Positions 26,812-41,800 of a stretch of 64,000 nucleotides of DNA are shown here, one piece after another. The translations under genes were made by a program, and so were the position numbers. The stretch is taken from positions 14,372,964 through 14,436,963 of the forward strand of contig NC_089729.1 in assembly GCF_035083965.1 (NCBI RefSeq), given 5' to 3'. Every line of letters begins with the position of its first letter. Position 1 is the first letter of the stretch. The DNA is from Branchiostoma lanceolatum (Eukaryota; Chordata; Leptocardii; Amphioxiformes; Branchiostomatidae). The notes beneath the pieces are model-generated. The model was not told the origin of the DNA and did not search any database. It saw only the letters and a program-made list of their open reading frames with translations.

Positions 26812-29800
26812 TTATTTCCCCAGGATAGAGTTAAGAACAGGAGCGTTGCCGCGCTTGTGGACCAGGTTGGCCGCAGCTGCGAGAGAGAAAGGAGAGACGT
26901 GACCACGATAAGTGCACACAAAAAATTGAACAAGACAACGGTCACATGCAGGTGTTCATGAAAACTTATCCTAGACACCGCATTATCATGAGTGTGCTAT
27001 ATCATTTTTTCAAAAAGGAGAATTTCACACTTAAAGCATTAACAAAGACTTCACTTTTGCATTGTGGTCAAAGGTCAGGGGCCTTCAACTTTGACCTTAG
27101 ACCAGAATGCACTTTGAACTGTGAATTGGCTTATTGTTGGAAGTCATGAATCTGAGGTGTTAAAGATCAGAGAAGATACAGTGCAGTGATATGTTAGATA
27201 TTTCTTAAATGAAATGAGTTGTTGAAAGAAGAAGGTTGAGGGCCTGTGAGTACGACAGCACTAAATGTGAAACTAAATGTAAAATCTAACGTTTGTGAAA
27301 GAAACTCCCAACTGCAATTTTAGCCACTGTCATTTCAAATTGATAGCAGAAGCTGGGATTCCTTCAAATGTTGTCTGAGGTTTATTAGGGCTTTATGCAC
27401 AATAAAGACTACAAAAGTTATTGATAATGTTTAATGACTGAATTACAAGATTTAGAAATGTAGCAAAAAAGAAATTGAAATCATGATAATCATAATAAGG
27501 CCATAGCAAGTAATTTTTATGGATGACATCAGCGCGCTCATCAATTTTCGCCTGATTTCGAAATGAAAAACAAGAAATTTCATTGCCCTCCGACGGTAGT
27601 CAACATGCCAAAAAATGGCAAATATGTCGTAAACGTTGACAGTCTAAGGTGTTTCATTGCATATGAATACCCAGTGTAGTTCCTGCCCATGAGGGTATGA
27701 CAAGCTGTTTTCTGCGTTTGTTCTAGCAAGGACATTATATAATGTCCTTGCTTCTAGTTAATTGAGCTGTATACACAAGGTGTTTCATCGCATATGAATA
27801 TCCAGTGTAGTTGCTTCAGATGATGGTACGACAAGCTCTTTTCTGTATTTGTTGTAGTTAGTCTATTGAGATGTATACACATCTACAATGACATGTTTAC
27901 TGTTGAATCAAGAGGTTTTATATCATATATGAAACCTCATTGGTTGAATGCAGGAATAAAAGATCTGTTGGTCAAGATATCATATTTTGTCGCCTCAATT
28001 CTTGTTTAACAAGATTTATGATCTCAAAATTTGAAAGTATAGGAATCTTGTTTTTTTGCCCGCCTTGCTTTTTTTCGCCCTATCTCATTATTTTTGGAGT
28101 CTGTGGAGGATGTCATCCATAAAATTTACTTGCTGTGGCCTAACATTAGAACAATCAAACTCAAGTCAATGTATGCTCTGCTTTAAAGACTTTAATATAA
28201 TAATTCTTTATTACTTCAAACATTGCAAAATTAATGAGTACTATAATGATTAGAATTGCCCAAGGTTGTCATACACATGATGTTAGAAAATACATTTTAA
28301 AATTATTAAAATTGGCATCTTAGAATTTAAGTGACGTACACAATGGCGCCAACCATGACATTATGAAACTGATCGTAATTATCTTTATATTAACAATAAT
28401 GCCTTTAATTATTAAAATCAATTCTGCGAAGCAGAGATAATCATTTCATTGTCAAGACACAAGTTGTTTCATGTTAAATGCTGATTTTCTCAAGATTATT
28501 CAATTATTTCTTTTAAGCTGTGTTATTATTCTACATGTATCTTATTGCAAGCTTTTTTGGAGGGGATATTCATAGGAAATGAAGCATGTTGAACCCACAA
28601 ATAATAGCATTCTGATACAAGAACTGCATCTTTAGACATTTAATATGAACTCGGGAAATGGTTATTTGACAATGAGAAAACTCCCATGACTCATGGCTGG
28701 CATCAAATCAAGATACCATCATGATAATCATATATTTCTTTCAATTTCATATCACAAAAAATTGAAATGCATAAAATAAGATAAAACTACAATGTAGTAC
28801 TAGGTTATGATATAGTACCTGTATTTAAGAAAAATTTACACCGGATTCTAATTGTCTTGACTATACTCTTTGACATGCATTTGGTTTAAGCCACTATAGC
28901 TGTTCCACTATGTTAAGATAATAAGTCAAAAGAATAAGGGTAAAATAGTATTTCTACTTTCTACACACAGCTTACACAGTAGAGAAGAGAACTACTATTT
29001 TCACCGAGTCAAAGTAGGTACCATAAAAAGAAATGTCACTCTGCAAAAAATAGTACTACTAGCAACAACTCAGTTATGTCTACTGATCACGCATTTAGGA
29101 CTTCCAAGATGTTTTGCGCCTACCAGTACTGTCTTGAGGCGAGATTGGACGGTCAAACACCTTCCGAAGCACGTCCATCCATTCTACGCGCTCTTCTTCC
29201 GTTTCGGCGCCGAGAAGGTAGTCTCGTCCCGGTGTCCTGATCGTGAAGCTGTTCCCCACGTCCTGTTTTCCTGGAGGAACGCCCTCCAGCGCTTTGTATC
29301 CGTCGCTTTTGTGTCCGAGAAAGATCTCTCCTTTAGGGTAGGCATCCTAGATAGAATAGACAAATTTTGTTAATACAGACGAAGCCACTTAATTGCACCT
29401 CGGATAAACGCACCTTCCATTTAATTGCACCAAATCCCAATATCCAAAACCGGTTCCCATTCACTGCATTGTTAGTGACTCCGCATATCTGCACCGCGCA
29501 TGGTCACCAATGCCGGATAACTGCACAATTTTTTCCCAAAAATCCTCGACAATTTAACTGAAAAGGAGCGGTGAAATCGGCAAACGCGGTACAAATGAGC
29601 CGATACCTGCTGGTGGAAAGGCGCAATACCGCCAATATGTTCAAAACTGTTTTGAGTAGCAAAAGAAGGCGGTCTCCCTTGACAGTTACGTTGATAGGAA
29701 TCGTATGGGAGGTCCCGGGCGGGTCACTCGTATCAGCAAGGAGGATTAAACCTCCTTGGTATCAGTAACCAAGTTTTAGTTTCAATTCATAGTTTCATGG

Positions 29801-32800
29801 CGGTACATGATTTACGTAAATCGACAACTGCACTCTACGTAATGTAACACAGAAACTGTTATCCCATGAGTGGCATGACGATGTTTCAGAATATCTCCCC
29901 TGTAACACTACGTGTGTTGTAATGCGGTAGATCGCATGGAAAAATGAAAGCATGCAAAATCAAAACAGGTTCGTAGTCATTTCTTTATTTTCAGCAAAGG
30001 GTCAATAAATAAAGTTGATAACTGAATAATTTCGTCTGTTTTCTTTGTGCTAGTGTTTCTGACTAACAAAACATGCCCTTGCCCATGGTGGTGCGGTCCA
30101 GCTGGCCATTTCGCATAATCGCACCAGCCGGAAAATTGCACCAAAAAAGCTGACAAATGGGGGGTGCAGTTAAGCGGATTCTACTGTACTGTGTTTCTCC
30201 CATTTTAACCTTCTCCATGCTGAAGTAGCCTTTTGGAACCAAATTGTATTGTTAGGTAGCTAGCGGGTTGACGGTTAAGCTAGAAGATGCCTTACAGCAA
30301 AAGTACAGACTATGGAGTATGGTTTGAAATAATTAATACTGATATTTCAAGATTTTTCTCCCCCCAACTAAAATACATTCAAGCCATTTTAATTGTACTC
30401 TTGGTTGGTGACCAGTATGTTTTGAAATGAAATATTTTTCATTCATGACAGTGGAATATTTTCAACTATTTCCTTAACTTCAGTACACTACAGTATGCAT
30501 TTGTGTTGATTATAAAATAATGTTTCAAACAAAAATGCCCCTGCAGTTCCAAAAACTAGGGGGCCAAAACTTCCTGGCTCCAAAAGCAAACCAAATTGGC
30601 AGGGCATTGATAATGACATTACTCACCAGAGGGTCTTCAAAGTACATCAGTCTCCTGTCATCCAGGGTGAACCATCTTCTCTTGTAGGGCTCATTATGCT
30701 AATGAGGGAAGAGGGGAGAGAGAAAAATATTTAATATGCAAATAAGGGGGTTGCCTAATAAAGAAAGGGTTGCAGCATATAACAACATTTGGGGGAGGCC
30801 AACAAGGAAAAATTTATTTCCATTCACCAAGGATTCACTGAGCCACAATTATCCAAGTTCGCTCCCTTTTGTTACAAAAATGCCCGTGAATGAAATCATT
30901 GAAGTACTAGATCAGTAATGTTTATGCAGAATGGGACTAACAGTAAAAAAAACACCTTTATTGGAACCTTTGTTTATTCGTGAGAAGCTCAAATTGGGTC
31001 ATGAGGGAAGAGGTAAGGGTAAGACAAAATATTTGCACAAAAAAATTATGTACACCGTAGATTTGAATTGCCAAAAATCAAGCATATCATGTCATGACAT
31101 CTATTGTTTGAGTTTCCACATTTACCTGGATTTGGTCTCTCACCAATGTTTGTGACCCACATTGAAAGAAATGCACAATCGTGTACACATACCCTTGGTC
31201 CAGTCTTATACAGCCAGCCTTCTTTTACAAAAGTTCGGGTAAGTCTCGTCACCAGCTACAAGAACAACAAAGACAACAAAAATCAAATATGGCACATTTG
31301 TACAGAATTTCATATTGATATACACATGTAACAGCACTCCACACTGATCATGACTTTTAATACAAAGAACAAGGAACCTCAGCTTTGTGGTGCACCACCT
31401 AGCAATCTATGATGGAAGTGCACCCGCCTGATCAACAGAAGTGAATAAAAAGAGCCTGTACTCACATCTGCATCATTACCACCTGGATATGCCACCTTCA
31501 GCCTGTTGTATTTGGCCGCTCTGACAGAAGTGTACCAGTCTACTATGTCCTGCACAATGAAAGATTAGGAAAATTGTTAGTTCTATGTTGATAATCTGTT
31601 ACTTATATTGTATCAATATGTATTTTTGGTAATAACACTATTAACAGTCTTGAAAAGGTGACCCTTGCCAAGGAACAACTGTTCTGTCATACCTTCCACT
31701 TCTTTGGAGAAACATGATAACTAAATAAAACAAAATGTACGATTATAAGTAGCAATAAACTTTTGCAGACATCCAACTTAAACTAATTTCATGTTTTGAT
31801 TTCATGCACCCAAAATTATTTCTGTGCATAAATTTATTCTATCTATGGAATTGTAGAATAAAACAAATATGTTAAACGCCAGCGCACCTATTCCCAAAAA
31901 TGTACTTTGAGCCGGGCAAACAGAAAGACTTTTAATTACGGAAGCTCATCTGTGTTGGTACTTATCATAATTGATATTATGCTAATTTCTTCCAACACTA
32001 AGGTATTCACAGGATCAATAATGACCAATCACTTCCGAACGTATACTCGCAAGAGTTCCAGACACGTGAAGGACTTTTAAACGTACCTTCCCATCTTCTG
32101 TGTAAACGTAGATATTCCTTGTGCTGCCATCTTTCACCCAGGATATCTGCAGGCCATTGGGGTTCCCAATCTTCTCTGGAGTGAAGTTAGCATTCAATTC
32201 GCTGATCTTGATGGCTGCCTTGGGCTCCTTTGCCTAAAACCCAAAGGTAACACATCAAGTCATTCTTAAATAATTCATTCCTTGTTTCAGAAGAAAGTTT
32301 CATCAAAGATGCTCCTATTTGCTGAGATTTTCCTATGTTATGGCTTATGGTTTGTTTTTTCTGTTTTTTTTCCTTATCCATTTTGACTTATTTTGCAGCT
32401 ACATGTATACTAGTAGTACAATTTGGCTCTAGTAGGTGAACTGTGATTCACCCCAAATACTTCAAACATATGATTTTCAAACGTGTATTCACATTCACAA
32501 ATACAAGATTAGTTAGCCCTAGTACTGAAATGACATCCATTCAACACTTGGAAACCACTCTACACCAGATGACACAACAACCAATAATCTAATTATACCA
32601 CACACTTCAATCTCAAGATCTATTGGCTCTGCCCCTTGATTGACATAAATCCTCTCACCAATGAGGAAGTCACTTGTCATGCTGATGGGAAAATCCAATA
32701 AGGAGGAGCACTAATCACATTAAGGTTTGCTGCGTCTTCTGGAACCTTGTTACAAGAAGGTGCCCAGGAATCTGACGAAATCTCTGTGCCAAATTTGTGA

Positions 32801-35800
32801 TTACAGAGTTGTGGAATTTCAGTCCTAGTGCTGTGTATCTAAACTGCAGACACAAAGGTTTAGGTACAGGTCTGGATACAGGGCTGTTTCCAGTACCCTT
32901 CCCTCTGTCCAAGGAAGGACAAAAATGTCACCTGGTCCGTCCAAAAATCTGAATTTGATGAAAATGTATTTTCATAAGCTTTAAATGACACATTTAACAA
33001 GGAAAATTAACAAATAATGAGAGGAACGGAAAAAAATGTAAAGCTGGACACAGCCCTGGGTTAACATCCTATACTTCACCAACACCAGTATACTGTAATT
33101 CTTGTTCCTTTCACTGTAACTTTATGTTCACTGTTTTCACAGTCACCTCTGTACCATGAACTTGTCATCACCATGAAAAACCCTGTTGTTATCAATATGA
33201 TTCCTTCACATATCTGTTCTGTAAATCATCATCATCATCCGTCGACCTCAGCAGCAGAGGACGGGGCGAGCCCTTGTACGACCGAGGCCCACATCAGTCT
33301 GTCTGACATGGCTGCTCCCAAGTCCTCCAACTCAATCCCTGTGTCCCTTGAGATAGTCCTTGGGAAGGTCAGCTTCCTGGAGTGTGTTTTCCCGTGTGGT
33401 TTCCACAGTGTGAGAGATGAGACAATCTCCTCGCTGGCCCCGGGCGATGGCAGTGGCCAGCAAACCGGACTCGTCTCTGTTTAAGACTATGTGACACTCG
33501 GAGTCTACCGTAGATGGTCTTAATGGTTGGATGTAGTTTCTAACTAATGTGGCAACTGTAAATCACTTGCCACCACCGTGAAGTGAAAGTTCAGTGAAAA
33601 TGTCAATTTTCCTGACACCGTGAAATTTTGCCACCGTGAAGATAAAGTGAATGACAGTAACTTCAATGGCATACAATGTCAGCTATAGGAGACTAAAGCT
33701 TAAGTGAATGATCTACGTATACACACTCACATCAGCCTTCTGGTAGTATTTGAGGATGTCGTCCTCCTCTGCCAGTATAAACCTCCTCTGTTGGAATGTG
33801 CTGTTCTCCTTCCCGCGTTTCCACAGGAATCCCTCCTTGTACCCGGACAGGTACGTCTGTCGCTCCAAGTACTGGAACTCCATACGCTCGTACTTAGCGC
33901 GGATCCACTGTTCGCGTAACACCCTGTATGTGATAGTCAAAAATGAAGGTTAGACACAATTCAATCTCTACAACTGGATAAAATACAGATATTACTTTTG
34001 GATGTTTCGAAGTGACATCTGTCACTCTTCTTCAGTGTCGATTGAATTAAAGTGTCCATATTTGATACATGTGTAATGCAATATTGTATTGTCAGCAATT
34101 TGGTCATTCATCCACTCATTTTTTTTCATCCATCCACTCATTTATTCATTCATTTATAGATGAGTTTTTTGTACATTCATTCATTGAAGCATTTATATGA
34201 ATTTTGTCAATCATTAACTCATCTATGTGTCATGTATAGGAAATCTATACTGCTTTCAATTGCTTTTTCATAACATAATTGTTAAACCGAAAATTCAAAA
34301 CTTGGATCACCTTCAAGAGGTATCACACCAAATGCTTTGAAAAAAGTATGAAACACCAGTAAGAGACCATGCTATAGTGAAGACCTTGAAGTATAATTGT
34401 AACACATGATGTCATACTTACTGAGGATCCTTTGCCATTGGCCTGTGGTAAAAGGGAGGCACGTGGATCTCATATTTAGCCTTTGCTGCCAAGTTACCAG
34501 TAGCTGTCATGAACTAGAAAAAGAAAAGAAAAATTGTCCTTTAATCATAAAAAAATTAATAAGAATAATTAAAAAGAATAAAAAATAATACACGGCCAAA
34601 AGTAGCCATCCACGTGACTGTAGCTTGGAATGATCAAACATTTGTTAAAAAAAATCTACCAAACTGAGTATACTTAACTCCACTGAGCGAGAATTCTTGA
34701 CACTGCAAATGAAGACGTCATCTTTGAATGCATTTAGTACTAACTACTAAGTACTACAGAATAGTTTCAAGCAAAAACTCCTCAAAAACCTTCTTTCCCC
34801 TTCTACCGCAAATTAAGTCCCAGTAAAAACAAATAAATCTACAGTACGGTACATTGCAAAAATCTGCTTTTCTGATCAGGTTGCAACTCTTCTTCAAGGG
34901 GAGGAGGGAGGGACAGTGGATAAAGGAACAGCCCATGGCTCTTACCTCAACCTGGTCATCGCTCCAGCTGTCTAACCTGAGAGACTTGACCTTGCTGATG
35001 TGCGCCCCGAGCATGCGGTGGATCCCCGCACAGTCGATACAGATGAAGATTCCAATGTTGGCTGAGGCCCAGTCTGGATCTGAAATAAGAAAAATTTCAG
35101 GAAATTAAGTTAGGTAAGTGAACAGTTGTTCACACCTAGGAGGTCATCGAATGCATTATTAGCAAGTCATCCCCGTAATGCCAAGTGAAACGCACGGGAC
35201 TACTGAGTAGCACAGTCTACTGACTCCCGGGAATCGAACCCGGGCCCGCCAGCTCAAAAATCCAACACACTTACATGTACCACTAGGCTAAGAGGTCTGG
35301 ATCAGTCATACTCAGGTCATTAAGTGGCACTTGAACCCAACTACTGCTAATACACAAGTAGCATGACTAGAGCTGTGTACCTAAACAAATTTGAGGTACA
35401 GGTACAGGTACACGGGCTAAGGTACGGGTCCGGACCTGAACCTGTACCTAAACTACTTGTTCGGAAAATGTTAGATTTTCAATAAGGACAAAAGCATGTT
35501 TGAACTGGTAAAAAACATAATATTTGATTGTGCTATGTATTATTTTTATGCAAACACAGATGAAAAAGATTTCATAGTAATTTTATCTGTCAAAGTGGCC
35601 ATCCCCTAAGTCAGGTCCAGTACCGATACAGCAGGGTCAGGTATTTTGGACCTGTACCTAATTGATTGTACCCGGTACTGTATCGGTACAGTACTAGTGT
35701 ACCGGTACACAGCTCTAAGCATAACTCTACACACCACAGTTATGGCAGCACATTTCCTAGTTGTTTTCAGTAGAAAATGTTGGAAGTAAATGCTGAAAAA

Positions 35801-38800
35801 CTAGCTGTCATATCAATAATGTATTGTCTGTGTGTGTTTTTAATTTGGCTAGATGAGACCCCAAGTGCTGAGCATACATGTAACTTGGGCACAATGATCT
35901 TCAGGTCATTAACCCCAGATTGACACCTTATTTGACACCTTGTTTCAATCAAGAACAACATTCAAGGCCCCAACCAGTAACATACAGGTTTCAAAAAATA
36001 AGCTTGATTTTTGTTTTAAACACTGATTTAGATGAATAGAAAGAAAGAACAATCTTAAAGTTCTTGTTAAAGCAGGGTGAGTCAGTCCTTTTTCACTTTT
36101 GAAATCTACAAATTACATTTGGAAACTAATCCTAGATCTGAAGTTTAACTCAAGCTAGATCCAAGACAAACTCAGGAAATGTTCTGTGAGTCATGACTCC
36201 TTGAGTGAGGGGTGTTTCATTTAACATTTGGGAGAAGGGGGCAATCAGTACTATGAATTTTCATATCAAGACTTTGACTCATCAATAACCTAATGCAACA
36301 TACTGAATAGACATAATTATATAGTCCTAAAATAGTTAAACCAGTACTGCATAATAATCATATGAATCGGTTTTAAGCAACCCCCCCTATCATAATTATT
36401 GGTTTGTCCCAAAGTTTTTGTTAGGTCAAAAAATAAACGGTACCATCAGGCACACACGCGGACTGACACTACCACTTCCTGATCAATGCTTACATAGCAA
36501 ACTACTGTACATTCATTTCAAGTTCAAGGCAATTAAATTCTGCTTAACGATGAAAATCATGCTAGAGTTGGCAATAAAAAAAAACAACCACTGTAACGCA
36601 AGACAGAGTGACTTTTCATAGAGTGCTAAGTTGGTGGTGAAAACTAAACACAAAAATGGCAAACATTTAATCGCTGCAAATGTTACAAGATTTACGGTAT
36701 AACCATGACATGATGAAATAAGGAAGAAACAATCAACATTTGTGCCAGATTATGTCACACTCACATGACAATTAGAAATCGTGCCACAGAATAAAGGATT
36801 AAACCAGCTTAAAGAATGATCATACAGAATAGAAATAACTTCTTCAAATACGTAGTCTGACTTGTTTTGGTAACTTTTTTTAAAACTTCTGTTTATAGTA
36901 TAGAACAATTTCCTGCCTTTATAGAATATTAAGCAAAAATAGTGCTTGATCTGGATAGCTCATATATTATATTTTCATCATAAGGTTGTAGAATCAACAT
37001 TGCAACAACTGCCATATAAAAGTAGTTTACAATGTCATTAACTGCAGGGCTCGAAATACTGGGTGCATGTACACCCAGTGCACCCAATTTTGGAGCTGTG
37101 CACCTAATTTTTTTACTGTGGGTGCACTGGTGCACCCAAATATTTTTGTACGGTTTAATGTGTAAGGTATCACTGCACACTAGTAGACAGCATATTCTTG
37201 ACATCTAAGTGTAAGAAAATAATAAAATCTTTGTTGTTGTACTTGTTTAAGATTTTGATGTTAGAATTTGAGTTAATTTCTATTTTGAAAGCTTCAAAAC
37301 TGCGTGCCGAGATCGCGTGCCAAACACGCATGAAGAGGAACAGTAAGGTTTGTCATTAGGTTTTGCTTACAATAGTTACATTCTACTTTATTTTATGTGG
37401 TGCACCCAAAAATTTTTTGGTGCACCCAATTTTTTAAGTTGGGTGCACCAGTGCACCTATTCCCAAAACTGAATTTCGAGCCCTGAACTGTCAATGAATA
37501 CATTATTGTGTACACAATATGGCTATAAAAAGCACTTGTATTTGACAACCTCTGCTCAACTGTACAAGGGAACCTTTGCTACTGAGTACGGTTTGCGTAC
37601 CAATAACAAATACCACTTCAAAGCATACATATACTTCTCCAAACTAGCGGAAATAGTACTAGTATTGGTCTACAAATACATTTTGTGTATTTAGAAAATC
37701 CTCTTGGCTGGAAAATTCCTTTGGGAAACTTGTTAAAAATCATGGTAAACAATTTCACAGGTCAACATACAAGTCATAGACATGTCCACACGATGTATGT
37801 ATGTTGTGCACACTCTAGATCTGCTATATACTCAATATAGTCTATACTTCAATGACCTGCAGTGGACCCTAGCTTCTCTCTGAAAGGAGGAGGAACGCCC
37901 GCCTCACCTTTTTCTATAAGCTAGTTAATAACCACATCAATATTAATAAAGATAGTCTACTGAAACCAGTTCAGGGGCGCACCCGGGGAAGCCACACGCT
38001 CAAATTTCAACCACTTTACGCCCGAACAGACTCTTACAAATATTCATACTTCCCCCGCACCATACCCGAGTGGAACGCCCTGCCTGGCGCGGTTGTTACG
38101 GCTCCCACCGTTGAGTCTTTCCGCGCCAGGCTGGAGGCCTGCCCGCCTTAGCCTGGGACCTCCTCCCCCCCTACTTTGCCCCTAGCGGGGTTATTTGGGG
38201 GTAGTTTAAGTTGAAGACTTCAAATTCTATGGAGCCGGTAGTCATGGCACCTGTTGCAGGGCTATTTTTACTTGCTGTCTTTTGTATAGCCAAGTTCAAC
38301 ACTCAAGGTTCCTTCAGGGATCGATCGGATGTGAGTCATGTTTCATCTACTAGCTTTCTGTCTTCTTACTGAGATGACGTTACTACTTCTAGCCTGATAT
38401 AGGTTCCAAGAAGGACATGAGAACAAGGTCCCACACAACAAAATGAGTCAGACATGTCTAAAAATAGATACAATCGAAAGGGAATAGGATAATGACTACC
38501 CCCTGCCCCCACATCAAGGATGTAACAATGTTTCAGTAACTTTCTGTTTACTGTATATAAACCTTGAAATATTCACAGCATTTTGATGTTGGCAGTTTTT
38601 GCAGTCACATTGGTGAACAGTTGCTGACATATCCACTATGTTGCTTACTACAGTATTACTGTTTCAACTGCAAACTCATGTATTATTGAGAACTCTTGGT
38701 TTTCATTGTGCCAAGAAAATTTGATCTCGCAAACTTTAACGCATCTACAGTATCAATGGTTCAGTTTTAGATAATTTTAAAGGACTATGTCATTGGCTGA

Positions 38801-41800
38801 TGTCACAGTAGCAGTTGCAGCATGGGGGAGGGTCTAGAAATTAAGAAAAAAGCAGTTTGAAGTACAGTACGCCACTTTTGGGGCTATTCCGTATATCTAT
38901 GGCGGGGGGGGTGGGCCCAACACTTAACGACAGGCAGTAAATTTCTAGCGAGGTTCAATCAAATGGCTGTTAGCAGGTCACCGAACGTCACCGACAATTA
39001 GCCAATGACGGCCAACAAAGCCGGTCCTTTCAAATGCAAAGTAGCAAATTAACGCCAATCTACTGGCACGCGATGGGCAAGAAGGAATATTTCACACCCT
39101 TTGTCCGTCGATTACTGGTTCATTGTTGATAGCGGCAAAACATTACGAAGTAACTTTTCGTGTGACTTGCAGCACATGACTTTTAATCCCGCAATGACCG
39201 CTCCATTAGCGCTAGTGCAGCGCCGTTGAAGCTGTAAAACTTCATCTCTTCAGTCTCTTCGCGTTTTGGTGGTGAAAGTTAACTTTACAAACTGATAGAT
39301 CTAGATCTAGATGTATACGTATGGAAGTAGTGGGAATAACAACTCAAAGGCGCTTGGTTTGAGTTGATGACATTTACATAAGACCAGGGGTGTTAACAAC
39401 CCAAAACTCGACCGTCATTGGCTAATTGTCGGTGACGTTCGGTGACCTGCGAGCAGCCATATGATTGGACCTCGCTAGAAAGCTACTGCCCGACATTTAG
39501 TGTATGGGTTGCGACTGGTAAGCCGGAATAACCTCAATAGTATAAAAATGAGGAACGGGAATGACAGTAGGTGGGTGTTTCCATAGCAGGGGTGTTTTAG
39601 ATAAACATGCAGGAAAAAGTCAAAGTGAAAGGGGAAATTGTATTTTAGAGAAATTTGCGTAGCAAGAAAAGATACAGTGACTGTCAATGAAATCATACTA
39701 TGATGAAGTGAAAAACAATTTGCACAAGTAAAAAGACATAATTGGCTGTTTGGACATAACTGACTTGTTTTGGTAACTTTTTTTAAAACTTCTGTTTATA
39801 GTATAGAACAATTTCCTGCCTTTATAGAATATTAAGCAAAAATAGTGCTTGATCTGGATAGCTCATATATTATATTTTCATCATAAGGTTGTAGAATCAA
39901 CATTGCAACAACTGCCATATAAAAGTAGTTTACAATGTCATTAACTGCAGGGCTCGAAATACTGGGTGCATGTACACCCAGTGCACCCAATTTTGGAGCT
40001 GTGCACCTAATTTTTTTACTGTGGGTGCACTGGTGCACCCAAATATTTTTGTACGGTTTAATGTGTAAGGTATCACTGCACACTAGTAGACAGCATATTC
40101 TTGACATCTAAGTGTAAGAAAATAATAAAATCTTTGTTGTTGTACTTGTTTAAGATTTTGATGTTAGAATTTGAGTTAATTTCTATTTTGAAAGCTTCAA
40201 AACTGCGTGCCGAGATCGCGTGCCAAACACGCATGAAGAGGAACAGTAAGGTTTGTCATTAGGTTTTGCTTACAATAGTTACATTCTACTTTATTTTATG
40301 TGGTGCACCCAAAAATTTTTTGGTGCACCCAATTTTTTAAGTTGGGTGCACCAGTGCACCTATTCCCAAAACTGAATTTCGAGCCCTGAACTGTCAATGA
40401 ATACATTATTGTGTACACAATATGGCTATAAAAAGCACTTGTATTTGACAACCTCTGCTCAACTGTACAAGGGAACCTTTGCTACTGAGTACGGTTTGCG
40501 TACCAATAACAAATACCACTTCAAAGCATACATATACTTCTCCAAACTAGCGGAAATAGTACTAGTATTGGTCTACAAATACATTTTGTGTATTTAGAAA
40601 ATCCTCTTGGCTGGAAAATTCCTTTGGGAAACTTGTTAAAAATCATGGTAAACAATTTCACAGGTCAACATACAAGTCATAGACATGTCCACACGATGTA
40701 TGTATGTTGTGCACACTCTAGATCTGCTATATACTCAATATAGTCTATACTTCAATGACCTGCAGTGGACCCTAGCTTCTCTCTGAAAGGAGGAGGAACG
40801 CCCGCCTCACCTTTTTCTATAAGCTAGTTAATAACCACATCAATATTAATAAAGATAGTCTACTGAAACCAGTTCAGGGGCGCACCCGGGGAAGCCACAC
40901 GCTCAAATTTCAACCACTTTACGCCCGAACAGACTCTTACAAATATTCATACTTCCCCCGCACCATACCCGAGTGGAACGCCCTGCCTGGCGCGGTTGTT
41001 ACGGCTCCCACCGTTGAGTCTTTCCGCGCCAGGCTGGAGGCCTGCCCGCCTTAGCCTGGGACCTCCTCCCCCCCTACTTTGCCCCTAGCGGGGTTATTTG
41101 GGGGTAGTTTAAGTTGAAGACTTCAAATTCTATGGAGCCGGTAGTCATGGCACCTGTTGCAGGGCTATTTTTACTTGCTGTCTTTTGTATAGCCAAGTTC
41201 AACACTCAAGGTTCCTTCAGGGATCGATCGGATGTGAGTCATGTTTCATCTACTAGCTTTCTGTCTTCTTACTGAGATGACGTTACTACTTCTAGCCTGA
41301 TATAGGTTCCAAGAAGGACATGAGAACAAGGTCCCACACAACAAAATGAGTCAGACATGTCTAAAAATAGATACAATCGAAAGGGAATAGGATAATGACT
41401 ACCCCCTGCCCCCACATCAAGGATGTAACAATGTTTCAGTAACTTTCTGTTTACTGTATATAAACCTTGAAATATTCACAGCATTTTGATGTTGGCAGTT
41501 TTTGCAGTCACATTGGTGAACAGTTGCTGACATATCCACTATGTTGCTTACTACAGTATTACTGTTTCAACTGCAAACTCATGTATTATTGAGAACTCTT
41601 GGTTTTCATTGTGCCAAGAAAATTTGATCTCGCAAACTTTAACGCATCTACAGTATCAATGGTTCAGTTTTAGATAATTTTAAAGGACTATGTCATTGGC
41701 TGATGTCACAGTAGCAGTTGCAGCATGGGGGAGGGTCTAGAAATTAAGAAAAAAGCAGTTTGAAGTACAGTACGCCACTTTTGGGGCTATTCCGTATATC

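Larger units (their letters stand above)
36857..39744. repeat. 2.89-kb tandem duplication, copy 1
   Basis: It starts CTGACTTGTTTTGG and ends AAAAAGACATAATTG. It repeats at a constant offset of 2903 bases in 39760-42647. Every short open frame checked within it is identical in the two copies, and I saw no difference on reading. It contains a TIR element, a non-LTR retrotransposon tail and a second long-TIR MITE. It lies wholly in ADAP intron 1, so the coding sequence is untouched. Confidence 0.97.

Noticed and set aside
35218-35300. tRNA gene on the minus strand
   Set aside because: A and B boxes are present, but the acceptor stem does not pair and no normal anticodon arm forms; a SINE head fits better.
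35369-35716. hAT-type 8-bp target duplication around the AGAGCTGTGTACC element
   Set aside because: GCATGACT and GCATAACT differ by one base and are not placed symmetrically against the ends, so the duplication is not secure.
36929-37204. 91-codon minus-strand frame, seen again at 39832-40107
   Set aside because: It runs through the GTGCACCC TIR element and is duplicated only because the DNA is; low-complexity, no domain.
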